Source: Mesorhabditis belari
Taxonomy: Eukaryota; Nematoda; Chromadorea; Rhabditida; Rhabditidae
Reading direction: 5' to 3'
Assembly (NCBI GenBank): GCA_958450365.1
Contig: CAUEEP010000732.1
Location: 620,001-684,000 of the forward strand
Length of the DNA: 64,000 nucleotides
The notes under the pieces were generated by a model that saw nothing but the letters and a program-made list of their open reading frames with translations, had not been told where the DNA came from and did no database searches. This document shows, piece after piece, positions 34,801-48,576 of the stretch. The position numbers and the translations under genes were made by a program. The first letter of the stretch is position 1, and each line of letters opens with the position of its first letter.

Positions 34801-35039
34801 CAGTAAAAAATCGAAGAGCGAGGCAGAGTATCTGAAAATTTTGCCCGGACTCGTGAAGCAGGTCTAGTTCAGTTGCTATCCTTGCTATCATCTTTTACAC
34901 TAAATCTTAGATTGATTATGAGGAATTCGTGAACATGATCGCTCCAATCGTTCAAGAAGGCACTAAAGATGATCCATTCGCCGATCCAGAGAAAGCTCAA
35001 GAAGAGATTAAAGAGACAAAACCAAAGAAGGGGAAATAG
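28886..35039 (+). CDS. calmodulin-like four-EF-hand protein
   Basis: Eight exons join in phase: 28886-28923, 31266-31315, 32008-32061, 33767-33870, 33909-34010, 34114-34226, 34267-34402, 34911-35039 (241 aa). Four Ca2+-binding loops are intact: [12 protein letters not shown] (85-96), [12 protein letters not shown] (121-132), [12 protein letters not shown] (157-168) and DKDGDEQIDYEE (193-204). Each has acidic residues at positions 1, 3 and 12, so all four should bind calcium. It resembles the C. elegans calmodulin-related CAL proteins more than calmodulin itself, with a Lys/Glu-rich tail ending KKGK. The ~75 residues before EF1 are unusual. Their three short exons, spread over 5 kb, are assigned only because their phases chain and [10 protein letters not shown] opens with ATG. 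The EF-hand part is certain; the first three exons are moderate. Confidence 0.85.
28985..29190. repeat. TTTAAAGCTTAAAG low-complexity array
   Basis: About 200 bp built almost wholly from TAAAGCTT and TTAAGGC variants. The unit is itself palindromic (AAGCTT), so the array can fold. It lies in intron 1 of the calmodulin-like gene. Confidence 0.9.
29535..29660 (+). repeat. ~62-bp tandem repeat, two copies
   Basis: Unit built on GGTATGGGGATACCC-GCATCCCC and CTCGACCTATCC, itself palindromic. Confidence 0.8.
29670..29945. repeat. GC-rich island, probably a repeat
   Basis: A sharply GC-rich 270 bp in an AT-rich intron. It contains CGTCAGCGTCAGCGCGGTTG, two TTTGCRYTTAATGG boxes and GACGCGCATTACGAGACGC. 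No coding signature or tRNA fold is seen; a decayed mobile element is likely. Confidence 0.45.
30028..30178 (+). repeat. TTTGGCTTTGRY 12-bp minisatellite
   Basis: About twelve copies of a TTGGCTTTGACT/TTGGCTTTGGTT unit. Confidence 0.9.
30737..30818. repeat. long near-perfect hairpin
   Basis: The outer arms CAATACAAGGTAGACTGTA and TACAGTCTACCTTGTATTG pair for 19 bp. The inner arms GCTGTAACCACC and GGTGGTTACAGC pair for 12 bp with a CATC loop. A one-sided bulge of two GCTGAAAA copies separates them. Confidence 0.85.
31330..31402 (+). repeat. TTTTGTTTTAG/T 11-bp tandem repeat
   Basis: About six copies. Confidence 0.85.
31489..31887. repeat. MITE with GGGGTGGGACAAATGCGACC ends
   Basis: The left end GGGTGGGACAAATGCGACCT is the complement of the right end (AGGTCGCATTTGTCCCACCC). 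The inner arms also pair around TCCGAATTTCGACAAATC. It is flanked on both sides by the same ~38-bp AATGATATTCAGTTAATG-type sequence. Confidence 0.85.
32625..32750 (+). repeat. ~24-bp tandem repeat AACCTTCAAGCTTAGACTTT
   Basis: Five imperfect copies in an intron of the calmodulin-like gene. Confidence 0.85.
33177..33252 (+). repeat. ATCAACAATCA 11-bp tandem repeat
   Basis: About seven nearly perfect copies. Confidence 0.9.
34471..34853. repeat. palindromic MITE in last intron of calmodulin-like gene
   Basis: The arms pair from GTCCGGACAACATTTTCAGA at the left to TCTGAAAATTTTGCCCGGAC at the right, through CGCTCTTCGATTTTTTACT and GGTTTCATGC, with a short centre near 34665. Confidence 0.85.
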
Positions 35040-35690
35040 GGGGATAATTGTAGTTTTCTCTGACTTTTTAAACGATTTATAAGCAATCCTTGGCGTTAGC
35101 TTCTAGTTAGTTGTCACTGGGAAACATTATCTTTACCACTTCCAATTTATCAATACGGTTAAAAAGTAAACTCCCAGCCTCTTGTCTAACCATAAACCAG
35201 TATTCAATCGTCAAAAAATATCTTTAGCTGAATATCTTTAGCTCTGTTGAGTTTAAAAGTTATTCAATCATGAAATCAATAAGATAAGAATAAGATTCTC
35301 CATTTTAAACATTCCATTTTTCTTTACCGGGCTTTACCAAATCTTTTTCTTTACCGAATCTTCCAAATCCTTGCCCTAAATATTCTTTTTCGAAATCTCG
35401 GTGCTTTTTTTCCGTCCGGCTCTTGCCTGAATACTTATTTTATTAAAATTTTCTTTATTTTAAATTAAATCTCGATTTTTTTTATAAGTCAATCATTGTG
35501 ATATTGTCTTAAATGAAAAGAAAACAATTCCGATTAGGGTACAAATTTTCGAGTAGCCATTTTTTAGAACTTTGAACATTCCATTAATGTAAATATTTCA
35601 AAGAAATAAAAGTTTAATCCTCAGTCAGAATGGGAAAGTAATCACATGAATCATTCCCGTCTTGAAACACCATCATTGGATGAACGACAA

Positions 35691-35758
35691 AGGGATCGAA
35701 CTCGCGATCAATTGACCGAGAGACAAGCCCCTTAGCCAATAGACTAAATGGGCACACT
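35691..35758 (-). pseudogene. tRNA-like relic
   Basis: On the minus strand an A-box-like TTAGTCTATTGGCTAAGG is followed about 30 bases on by a B-box-like GAGTTCGATCC. The acceptor stem does not pair, so it is a decayed tRNA or a tRNA-derived SINE head. It lies between the convergent calmodulin-like and kinase genes. Confidence 0.4.
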
Positions 35759-35884
35759 GTCGGGTTGAAGATTTCCGTGTTTTTCTTCCCAAAAAACCCA
35801 CAAATTTATTCGAAATCTAGCTTATTTTGAAATGTATAAGTAATAAATAACAGAAGATTGAGAAATTAAATAACAGAAGATGTT

Positions 35885-38780
<2,896 letters not shown>

Positions 38781-38795
<15 letters not shown>

Positions 38796-39260
38796 CTAAT
38801 ACTTAAAAATGGCTAGAGTATTTTTTTGAATATTGAATAATTGTTTGATAATTTGTAAGAAAAGATTGGGGAAAATGAAGAGAAAAGGAAGAGAAAATGA
38901 AGAAGGGAATTGTAAATTGTTGTCTCAAAACTAATACCATCTAATATCATTTACCAACATCATCTAATACTTAAAAATGGTTAGAGTATTTTCTTGAATA
39001 TTGAATGATTGTTTGTAAGAAAAGATTGGGGAAAATGAAGAGAAAACGAAGAGAAAACGAAGAAGGGGATTGTAAATTGTTGTCTCAAAACCAATACCAT
39101 CTAATATCATTTACCAATACTATCTAATACTTAAAAATGGCTAGAGTATTTTTTTGAATATTGAATAATTCTTTGATAATTTGTATGAAAAGATTGGGGA
39201 AAATGAAAAGAAAACAAAAAGAAAACGAAGAAAGGAATTGTAAATTGTTGTCTCAAAAAG
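38781..39260 (+). repeat. ~160-bp tandem repeat, three copies
   Basis: Each unit runs ATTTACCAATACCATCTAAT, then ACTTAAAAATGGCTAGAGTA, AAAGATTGGGGAAAATGAA and TGTAAATTGTTGTCTCAAAA. The first unit overlaps the first kinase codons. Confidence 0.9.
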
Positions 39261-40761
39261 GGGGGTCATCAATGTAAACAATATTCACAAACACGTGTTG
39301 ATCGATTGAGCGGACATTTTATTACTAAAGCAAGTAAGTTTATGAGTTCTTAATCAATTTAATCATATTTTTATATATCTAATAATAAAATTCTATTCAA
39401 AAGTTCTTTAGAAGTCTACTTTTCAAGATCTTGACTTGTCTGACTATCTTTAAGTCTTTTTCTAGCAATGAGGATTATCCAAAAGCTTTTAAAATAACAA
39501 AAACTGTTAAAGTTTTCATTTTTGATCAATTTTAAGCAAACTGTTAGAAAGACATTTTGAAAATTAAAGCAATTTGATAAAAACTTTCCAAACTCGTTAT
39601 CATTTTTTCTGACGAAGGCTACCCACTGGACTAAACGAAATAAAACGCGATAAAAGCGATGACTAATTACTCAAAATTTTCCAGGGATTTTAAATTTATT
39701 GATAAAACTTATAATTTCCTTGAAAATTTAATCAAAAAAATTAAATGAAAATGGAAAAATGAGGTGGCTGAAGCTGGGTAAATAGCTGGGTCATTTTAGT
39801 GTAAAAAAATTCAATTGAAGGGATACAAATGACATAAATGATATTAAATTAAAATCATATTGAAATCTAACGTGCAATTGATCAATTAGTCATCAAAAAA
39901 ACGGGGAAAATCTGTTTTTTTCAGGGAAAAAGAAAGAAAAAGGGGAAATCGGCCAAGAAAAATACCTGTCATTTCTCGAGAAGAGACGAGAGAGAAATTG
40001 GGAATGAAATCGATTGAGACGATCGATTGAGACAATTGATTGAGGCAATCGATTGAATAGCTTTAGTTTTATTGAATCTTTATTTGGGGAAATGATCACG
40101 AAATCGAATATTCAGTCGGACCAAAAAATCGATCTTTTTCTGGTGATAGGGGTGAAATGCGCTAAAGAAATTTCTTATCGCTTCGATATTCTTTTCTTTT
40201 GGACAGTTTTCTTTTAGCTTTTTTATGGCTTTCTAGTTTTCTTTTAGTTTTTTACGGGAAATGGTTTGACTTTTGAAAGAGTTTTGAAAGAATTTTGAAA
40301 GAAATTTCTAAATTTAATGAATTTATTACATAAGTTGATATGGAGAAATATAAGCCATTTGAAAAAGCAGGAAAATCTTTCTTTTCTTTCCAACAATAAC
40401 TTGAAACTATTAGATTTATAAAACTTAAACTTATAAAACTTATAACTTATAAAACTTAAACTTATAAAACTTAAACTTATAAACCTTATAAAGTTATAAA
40501 ACTTAAACTTAAAGTTATAAAAACTTATAAAACTTCGAAATTTGATATCTATTTGATTTTTCCTTGTGAACTATATTCCAAGAATGTTGAGCCGTTTTGT
40601 AAACAACTTTCCTTCGCTTTTATCGACATTTTCCCATAAATAAAATGCTCAAAATCCAAAAAAATCCAACTGAATATCAACTTTTCAATTGTAAATCCAA
40701 AATATTTCAAATCAAACCCTATAAATCCTATAAATTTAGAACTTTATACATCAAATCTTCA
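39261..40761. other. intergenic, no gene seen
   Basis: AT-rich spacer between the kinase and transporter on the same strand. It contains an AACTTATAAAACTTAAACTT repeat (about 40415-40530). Sequence from about 40020-40215 recurs inverted at 54000-54160. Confidence 0.6.
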
Positions 40762-43700
40762 CTATAACTTGAACGAATTCAATCGAGATTCTTTCTCCCT
40801 TCGTATCCGATGACTTTTCGATGGTAGAAATGGGAGACACCGAAGGAAAGGGAGCATATTCAAAAATCTGAATAATATTAAAAAAATAATATTTAAAAGA
40901 ATGTAACTATTAAGCAACCTATCAACATAATCGGGTAGATCAAATCCATCAATTGGAAACTCTTCTTCATTCGATTCGGTCGACAAGCCACGATCACTTC
41001 GAGAAGCGCCTGCAATTTCGAGTTTTGTCTCTTCAATTCTTCAGAAGAAGCAGGGCCGGATTTGGGATTTGGGAGAATCGAGCTCTAGCTTCTGGACGAA
41101 GCTAGAGCTAGAGCTTCGTCCAGAAGTGTCAATCAATCCCTCTAACCACCGCCAATCGATTCTCCGGTTTACATAGGCTTAAACCCAATTTAAAGCTTGT
41201 GAAGCGAGCTGGCGGGGCCTAAAGTTGAGGAGAGGCGGGACAATTCAACTTTGAGCACCTCTAGCTCGCTTCCCAAGCTTTAACTCGGGTTTAAGCTTTG
41301 TCCTATGTAAACCGACACGGAGAATCGATTGGCGGTGGTTAGATGTTTTGATTGGCGCTTCTGGATGAAGCTCTAGCGATTCTCTCAAAAACACCGAAGT
41401 CCTGGCGACGAGCCTGGTCAGAAGGTGTGCTTATGTGCCGTATTAATTCTTATAAGTGTCCTGTATGCTTCAAATGTAAACGCATCGATTCTGGCACATT
41501 CTATATTTTTACTCGCGCAATCAAACTGAGAAAACTGTGTGAAAACGGAACTGAATGTGCCAGAAAGGGTGTGTTTCTACTTCACAAGCAAAAACTACAA
41601 AGCCGATTTCAATTTCGATTCTTTTCGATTCCCACCTGGCACCAAATTGTCCAAAGTGAAGGCAAAGAGTCCCCCGATGAGCATTTGTATCCTCAACAGC
41701 ATATTCAGCACCTCATCCCACGTTTCACTGCCTGTAATTCCGATTGATTTAAAGATCGTTACTAAAATTGGTTTGATATTACCGGTTTTGATTGGTTTCT
41801 TCTCGAAATGCATTGGTACAGCCATTCCGATGAGAACAGCTAAGCCCATGATTGCCAGATTTCGAGTTTGTTGCAGATTTACTACCTGAAATCGAGTGTA
41901 ATAATTGATTTTCAGAGTAGGAATGAAAAGAAGAAGGAAATCTAATACTTGCCCTTAAATTCGATAAAGCCACTCCAGCGATCATGCTCATTCCAAGGCA
42001 CAAAATCGCTCCGATGAGTGGATCGGGGACACAAGCGAGGAGAGCGGCTAACTGGAATTTCAACTGAAACTGAAGGCTGAAATAGGTCGTTCTTAGAACA
42101 ATTGGGTCAATCTGCCTCGTTAGCTTAGTAGATAGTGCGTTAGTGCGTCAGGCTTTGGTTCGGATCCATTGTCGTACGGATCTCTGTTTCGGATCTACTG
42201 TCGTATGATCCCTGGTTCGAATTCCTGGTTCAAATCACTGTCGATCAGGGTTTAAGTTAAGATCCGATATTCTATCTTATAATTTCACAAACTAACACAT
42301 AGTTTGACCAACTTTTGTGAACAATCCAAGTGCTATCGAGAGGATTCCGGCAAGCTGAACGGTTGTTCGGGAAGCTACCTGAAAAAGAGCGCATTCAAAA
42401 AGCATTTCTGCTTTTTTTTCTATAAGTCTTCTATAATTCCTTGAACTATTGCAAACCTTTGTAATATGCAGCAAAGCAATATTCTCCGCATACGTGGTGA
42501 CTCCAGTGGAGACACCAAGTGAAGCAGCGATCATACTGCCTAAACCCTCGACAATCACTGCTCGATTCACATTATCCACTGGGGGATTTCCTTGATGAGA
42601 GACGCGTGCACCCATTTTATAAGAACCGACATTCTCAATGACTGACGAAAGAACGGAGGCCACAAAACCCATGCAAAGTGCTGCGTTCACTTTATAGCCA
42701 CCGTATTCGCCTAAATGATTGTGGTGTTGCTTGGGAGCTTGCTAGCTACTATATTTGAATCTAACAAGGGAAAGATAATAGTAGGATGTGGTCAAATGAG
42801 ATAAGCAAAAGGAAAACGCAAAACAAAAGTTTTGTCCAAGAAGGAGAACCCGAGTAGAAAGAATTAGCCTTCGTTTTGTATGCAAGCGTTTTATCCACTA
42901 GGTCATCAGTTTATCCACTAGACCATCATCAGACGATCAGTTTCAAGCCTGTGAGATAACGCTTATAAAGGCGCTTATAACGCCTAAGCCTATTAGGCCA
43001 AAAAAACCCCAAAAATTTTCGCATTTTCACCATAAAACTTAAAACACGTCTAACTTTTTTTTAGAAAGCCATTTTGAAAAAAACAAAAGCAAATTCGGAA
43101 TCAGCGTGAAATTCTGCGTCAAATCGTTTAGCTTATCTCATTTAGCCACATTCTACTTTTGTCTTTCTCTTTTCTGTCTTGTCTTTCTGTCTACTTTTGT
43201 CTTTCTCTCTTAAAAATCCAAAAATCTCTTCAAATTCACCAGGATATGGGACTTTGACCCAAGGCGCACTCTGAATGAGTCCTTTCGTAGCATTTCTATT
43301 TGTGGACGCCGGTGAATCATCGGATATTAGTGAAAAACTCGATAACAAATAACACAGAAACCAGGCGAGTCCCAGAGATAAGAGATACTGAAAACAAGAA
43401 AGTTTGTCTTGAAGGTAAACATAGAAATATTGAAAAGCTTATTGAAACGAAGGATTTTACCGGAAACTGGCCAAACAATGGTGTTTTTGTGAATTGCAGG
43501 CGGCGCTTTTCCAACGAATAGTACGGGATTGGGACCTTAATAGTGAAAAAAGTTGATGAAAAGTTGATGAGTTTTTGTAAAAAAAGTAGATAAAGTGTTT
43601 GTAGTTTTGCTTAGAAATGAAAACTCATTGAAATAGAACTGAAAATTCACCTGAAAATGCTCAAGAAAGACGGCACAGATGATCAGAAAGATGAGTTCAC

Positions 43701-45575
43701 TGAAAATGTTCTTAGAAAATGCAAAAACAGTAAGATATCATTAGATCTTTAGATCTTTCGAATTATCTTTAGAAATTCGATCTAATCTAAAATCTAAAAT
43801 AATTAAAAACACTTACACAATAGCCATGTAATGCGATGAGAGTCTTTCTTCGATTGTCGGCACAGTCGATAGAGCCAACAGGGTTAGCAAGGGGACTAAA
43901 ATTGAGCTGTTGGGTAAAGAGCTGTTGGGTAAAGAGCTGTTGTGCGAGCTAAAGAGCTGTTGCGTAAAGAGCTGTTGCGTAAAGAGCTGTTGCGTAAAGA
44001 GCTGTTGGGTAAAGAGCTGTTGAGTAAAGAGCTGTTGGGTAAAGAGCTGTTGCTTAAAGCTGTTGCGTAAATATCTTCAGAATCTCCTTCAGTTTCATAC
44101 TCTAAATATTTTCTTTCTTACCAATCGTGATCGGTCCAACATGTCTCGCAAAGAATCCAACAGCCCCTGTGGCGCCGATGAGCACGAAGACAAGGCAAGC
44201 GATGAGGAGACTTCCTGATAACTAGATCAACAAGATATTTGATTATCTGATGAAAATCTTAGTAAATAAAGCCGTTAGGGTCTATTTAGTCTTTGATTGC
44301 AAATAAAGATATTCAGTTTTTGAATCGAGAAAAACCCACTGTAGCTAGTCTTGCTTGCCACTCTGCTTCCGGCACAAAATCATCCTCACCAGCCGTGCAA
44401 TTTACATTTAAACTTCTGAAAATAAGTCATAGACTTTGATAATGTAAATGTAAATGCAAATAAAACAATATTTTGTGCTAGAAAATGAAAACACACTCGT
44501 TCTGGCTCATTAATGAACACAGAATGAGTCGTTTGAACACAAATGAACACAGAATCGGTCCTTTATCAAAGTCGTGGACTTTGTCAAAGAATTCATCCCG
44601 TAAACACACGTATCTGGCCCACCACTAAAACTCAAATACACCAGAAAGCGTGTGTTTACACATTCAAAGCACAAAGTACAAAGGAATACAAAGGATTGTA
44701 TGCAAAGCTTACTTGTAAGCCTGTATCGGTGCTAAAAACGCTAGTGAAGTCCCGTGGAGAATGGCTAATCTGAAGAAGTCATTAAGTGGATAAAAGCCTT
44801 TCAATTACCGTAATCCAAATGTGCTCTGGATAAAAGTCGCAATTCCACCGGAGACAAACGTGGCTGCGATCAAGTTTACCCTGAAAACTTTCTGCTTTTG
44901 ATTGATTTTGAGATTTACCTGAGTCCAGCAGCGGCTGAACCAGCACAAACAGTATCCGCAACCAGATATGGGAATATCAAGTAGCCAGAGAGAGCGACCA
45001 TCGATTGCTAAAAGCTAGAGCTTAAGTCAAGTACTCTACTTTACTGTAAAACTCCGTGACACTACTGTAGATTTGCTCACAAGTGACGCAGAACTGTTCA
45101 TGAGTTGGATCTGCTGGACATTTGGATCTGCTGGACATTGCCAGCATACCTTACTTTGTTCTATGCCGTGTTCTATGCCAGTTCTACAGTTGGATCTGCT
45201 AGACATTGTCAGCATATCTTACTTTGTTCTATGCCAGATGAAACGCGTTTGTATGTGCACACAGAAAACAAGTGAAATAGATCTTTCAAAAAAGAAAGAA
45301 ATATGTAATTACAAACGCAAATGGACCAAGAAAGGCTTATAGAAAGAGGCCAAAACTTGTTTGCGAATTTGAATCGATTCAGAATCATTTTACAAAATGT
45401 TCTATGGCTCATTTAGCAAAGGCTTTTGCTTATTGAAAGTTAACTAGCAAGAATTTACCTGAAACGCTAAAAATAGAGCATGAAATGGCTTTGGCACATC
45501 GTTGACGCCCAACAAAAGTTGTCCTTTCGTTGAGAATTCTCCCAAATCCGATGAAATCGATGCTTTTTCTTTCAT
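40762..45575 (-). CDS. SLC23/NAT-family nucleobase or ascorbate transporter
   Basis: Seventeen exons join in phase: 45575-45459, 45007-44919, 44880-44809, 44769-44713, 44415-44340, 44221-44122, 43895-43817, 43699-43651, 43535-43461, 43387-43240, 42710-42457, 42378-42313, 42051-41953, 41885-41783, 41731-41636, 41009-40919, 40867-40762 (558 aa). The family moves nucleobases or ascorbate with a cation across the plasma membrane. Markers: LLLGVNDVPKPFHALFLAFQ, LQxxxG-type RLAILHGTSLAFLAP, VPIPYYSLEKR, the NAT signature region SSVIENVGSYKMGARVS (E-N-x-G), the GNPPVDNVNRAVIVEGLGSM turn, TTYAENIALLHITK, VPDPLIGAILC, FTLDNLVPGASRSDRGL, and the tail LPDYVDRFLNMLPFLRCLP. About 12 hydrophobic segments. 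The intron after 41953 starts GC (AAGG|GCAAGT), a GC-AG intron. An acceptor TATTTAG lies three bases before ATG, fitting trans-splicing. Substrate not predictable. Confidence 0.95.
41090..41390. repeat. hairpin-rich repeat in transporter intron 15
   Basis: The arms CTAGCTTCTGGACGAAGC and GGCGCTTCTGGATGAAGCTC, plus an inner pair GTTTACATAGG-TTAAACCC / GTTTAAGC-CCTATGTAAAC. The same sequence lies inverted at 53336-53600. Confidence 0.75.
42113..42225 (+). pseudogene. tRNA-Met-like relic in transporter intron
   Basis: TGCCTCGTTAGCTTAGTAGA matches the 5' end and D-arm of an elongator-Met type tRNA. TGGTTCGGATCC and a second TGGTTCGAATTCC follow as B-boxes. The spacing is too long and the acceptor is not closed. 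A tRNA-derived SINE or internally duplicated tRNA pseudogene is likely. Confidence 0.5.
43905..44072 (+). repeat. 18-bp tandem repeat GTAAAGAGCTGTTGGGTA
   Basis: About nine copies of a GTAAAGAGCTGTTGSG unit in transporter intron 6. Confidence 0.9.
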
Positions 45576-45784
45576 CACCTAAATATTAAACAAACAGATT
45601 TATCAAATAAAAAAAGGGATAGGACAGGAATCTAGTTTTGAAATATAAAGTTGGTCTTTTTTTGTCAAACTGACAAATGATTTGAACTTTGTGATCGGAT
45701 TAAAATTGGAAAGGGAAAAGAATCGAGCTATGGGAAAAGTGTTTCTCAAATGAATAACTAGAAAAAGTTTTGAAGAGTTTCATT

Positions 45785-46160
45785 TTGAAAACATTAAACC
45801 TAGAGTTCTGGAATTGAAATAAGATTCTCAATGTTTTCTAATGTTTTATTGGAATTGAGAACATTAAACCTAGAGTTCTGGGAATTGAAATAAGGATCTC
45901 AATGTTTTCTAATGTTTTATTGGAATTGAAAACATTAAATTTAGAGTCTGGAATTGAAACAAGATTCTCAATGTTTTCTAATGTTTTATTGAAATTGAAA
46001 AGATTAAACCTAGAGTTCTGGAATTGAAATAAGATTCTCAATGTTTTCCAATGTTTTCTAATGTTTTATTGGAATTGAAAACATTAAATTTAGAGTTCTG
46101 GAATTGAAATAAGATTCTCAATGTTTTCCAATGTTTTCCAATGTTTTCCAATGTTTTATT
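45785..46160 (+). repeat. ~66-bp tandem repeat upstream of transporter
   Basis: Five to six copies of a unit containing AACCTAGAGTTCTGGAATTG and CTCAATGTTTTCTAATGTTT, the last breaking into short TTTTCCAATG repeats. It lies 210 bp beyond the transporter ATG and so in its promoter or outron. Confidence 0.9.
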
Positions 46161-47617
46161 TTCAGCTCATGAAACCGATCGTTAAATCTATTCCTCAAAC
46201 AACATGGGGAAAAAGAAAAAACCGTTCAAAAACCGTTCAAAAATCGATTGATATATCCAAAATAGAATTATGATATCAAAAAGTATTCATTTATCAAAAA
46301 AGAAATTGAAAAGCATTGAAAAACTGAAAGCAAAAAGATGTGAGGAGGAGGTTCGTTGTGTGCTTTGTGCTCACCCAAAACGCACCCTTTTTGGCAAACT
46401 TCTTATAGTGATGGGCGCTCTTTTTTTGGATTAGAGACATGAGAAAATCCATAGAATTTCAAAATTCTCATTTTAGCCCACTCTATAGTTAGTTTCTTAT
46501 CTTTTTAGACCAAAAATTTCGTGTCACCGAAAAAATGAAATGCTGATTTCAGTCTTTTAACTTGGTCAACAAAGCAAAAAGTACAAAAATATGAAACTTG
46601 TTGAACTTTCTTGAGTTCAACTTTCTTATACAACTTTCTTTCATATTTTTGTCGTCAACAATAGATTTGGGGAATAGATTTTTTTGATTCAAAAATACTT
46701 TAAGTCAAAAGGAAAAGTTTGTGTCGCGAGATGAAAATGAGAAATTCAAAATAATGATAAATTCAAATCAAAATCCTTTTCCAGCTTCAAGAAATGCGCA
46801 AAAATTTCATTCCACAACACAAAAAAAGCGATTTGATTTGGGTTTTTTGATTTCTGTGTTGATTTGTGATAAGAATCGACTCCCAAAAATTATTTCCTGT
46901 TTTCGGAATGACCTTTGCAAAGCTGGCAATCAAAATAAACTCGCAAGCACTTCCGATTCGAATAGGTAAACAGAACTCAGACTTCTTAGGCCTCACTTCT
47001 TAGGCCTATCAATAATGAAAAGGTTTAAGAATTTGAATTGTTAGATCTATTCGTTCCAAGGTATGTGGACTAGAAATTTGGATTAAGTTAAAGAGAGTGA
47101 ATCCCTTTTGATATCCCGCCATCTCTAACACCCCGACAACCCAACTCCTCCAACGTAACTCCTATTTGCACGGGTTCAGATCGGTCATTTCAGAGACCCC
47201 CAGGGGGAGAAGTCTTGCCCCCCGTCCACAAATAACACTACAGAACACTATTTCCCCCGCCCCTATCGCTTTGTTCCCAATTCCAGAAGCGTTTAATCGT
47301 CAGTTTGTCCCTAAGGAAAGGGAAGGGGTAGAATTTGGGGTTAAGAGAGTGGCGTTTGTTCCCGCCCCCCCCCCGCCCAACTCAACTCCTCCAACGTATT
47401 AGAGGGGAGTCCCTGTGAAATGACCGACCTGTACTGCAGTTGCATAGACCCGGAAGATACGTATCTTTATTTACAGTAATACAATAAGATGAATAGATTA
47501 CAAATAAGTGTAAGGGGAAGGGGGGACTCCAAATGAGAGTCTCATTTGTCCTCCTAGGCAATCCCAAGGACCGCCCCTTCTCGGCAATAAAAGGGGAGGA
47601 CACATTTGCATAAGAAT
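46161..47617. other. intergenic, probable promoter and repeat remnants
   Basis: No supported exon. Around 47110-47430 two blocks (ACCCAACTCCTCCAACGTAA and CTCAACTCCTCCAACGTATT) and inverted RGATCGGTCATTTCA-like arms outline a decayed MITE with a C-rich core. Confidence 0.5.
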
Positions 47618-48093
47618 AGACAAATCATTCAATCATAACAATAGTAACTAAAATATCAGTTTGGCTCGGAGCTGACAGATCAAAACAATGACTAATTCGA
47701 TATAAACAAGCAAACGAAGATGAGACTTTGTTCTGCTCACTCAATTAACCAATAATATTTCGGTTTTGAGAAGCTAGTTTGAAGATATACAATCAACAAA
47801 GCAAAAGACAATGATGCTATTGAACTATTGATTCAAAATCTTCAAATTCTCGATCTTTCAACTAATGAATGAATAATAAAGAATGCTAAAAAGGTAATAA
47901 AAAGTAATAAAAGGTGTGCTCGTCTGTGAAATGTTTCCAGTTTTCGCGGCTTTTCGCTTTTTCTTTCTAAAAAAGAGAAAAGAGTTTGTCGAATGGTTGT
48001 CATCTCGGTAATTCTCATTTGATTGCTTGCCGATCGCCAAAATATACAACAATTTGTGTCTTTGAATGTTCAATGTTTTGTCGAATATATATA

Positions 48094-48576
48094 TGTCGTA
48101 GCCGATTATGAATGAAATTTTTGGCAAATCTTTCTAGTAGAGCAACCCTTTAATGTATGAGGACAATATTATATCATCTTGTAGCGAATTCAATTCTGCG
48201 TCGATTGGTACCAAATTTGTGAGTTTAGGTTAAAAATTCCCGGCGCTACAACGTTTCATTCAAAATCGGCTGGACCCCGGCCGGATTATGAGATGAGTGT
48301 CCAACCATCAATGTGTATCAACACCCGCAGAATCATCGCGAATTATGTTAAATTTTTTAAATTAGCAAGATTTGATGAAAAGAAGAAAAAAATTAGAGCA
48401 AAAAAAACTGTTTGTTCAAGAGCAAACTTTGAAGCCCCATAATTTGTGTTCTCTTTATCCAATCTTTCTAATTTCAAAAATTTAACATAATTATCAATGA
48501 TTCTGCGTTGAATGGTACCAAATACTTGATGGTTGGACGCGCCTAGACCCACTCATTCATAATCGGCCACGACATA
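48094..48576. repeat. GTCGTAGCCGATTATGAATG palindromic element (unit 1)
   Basis: A left end TGTCGTAGCCGATTATGAATG and a right end reading CATTCATAATCGGCCACGACA. The inner arms pair through TCCAACCATCAAG and AACGCAGAATCAT. The Tc1-like element inserted at the TA adjoining its right end. The second copy lies at 50613-51112. Confidence 0.75.

Noticed and set aside
40762..40986. Separate small gene starting MSTESNEEEF, repeated at 53.2 and 53.7 kb
   Set aside because: It is exon 16 of the transporter read into its intron; the other two are copies of the same exon.
41595..41635. Transporter ending at the in-frame TAG at 41595
   Set aside because: The donor CCAG|GTGGG at 41636 joins in phase to the exon at 41009. 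That restores the conserved VPGASRSDRGL tail, so the short end is intron read-through.
42299..42312. Longer exon 12 of the transporter ending at a GTGTTAG donor
   Set aside because: The phase does not fit the next exon. The GTTGG donor at 42312 gives an ungapped family alignment.
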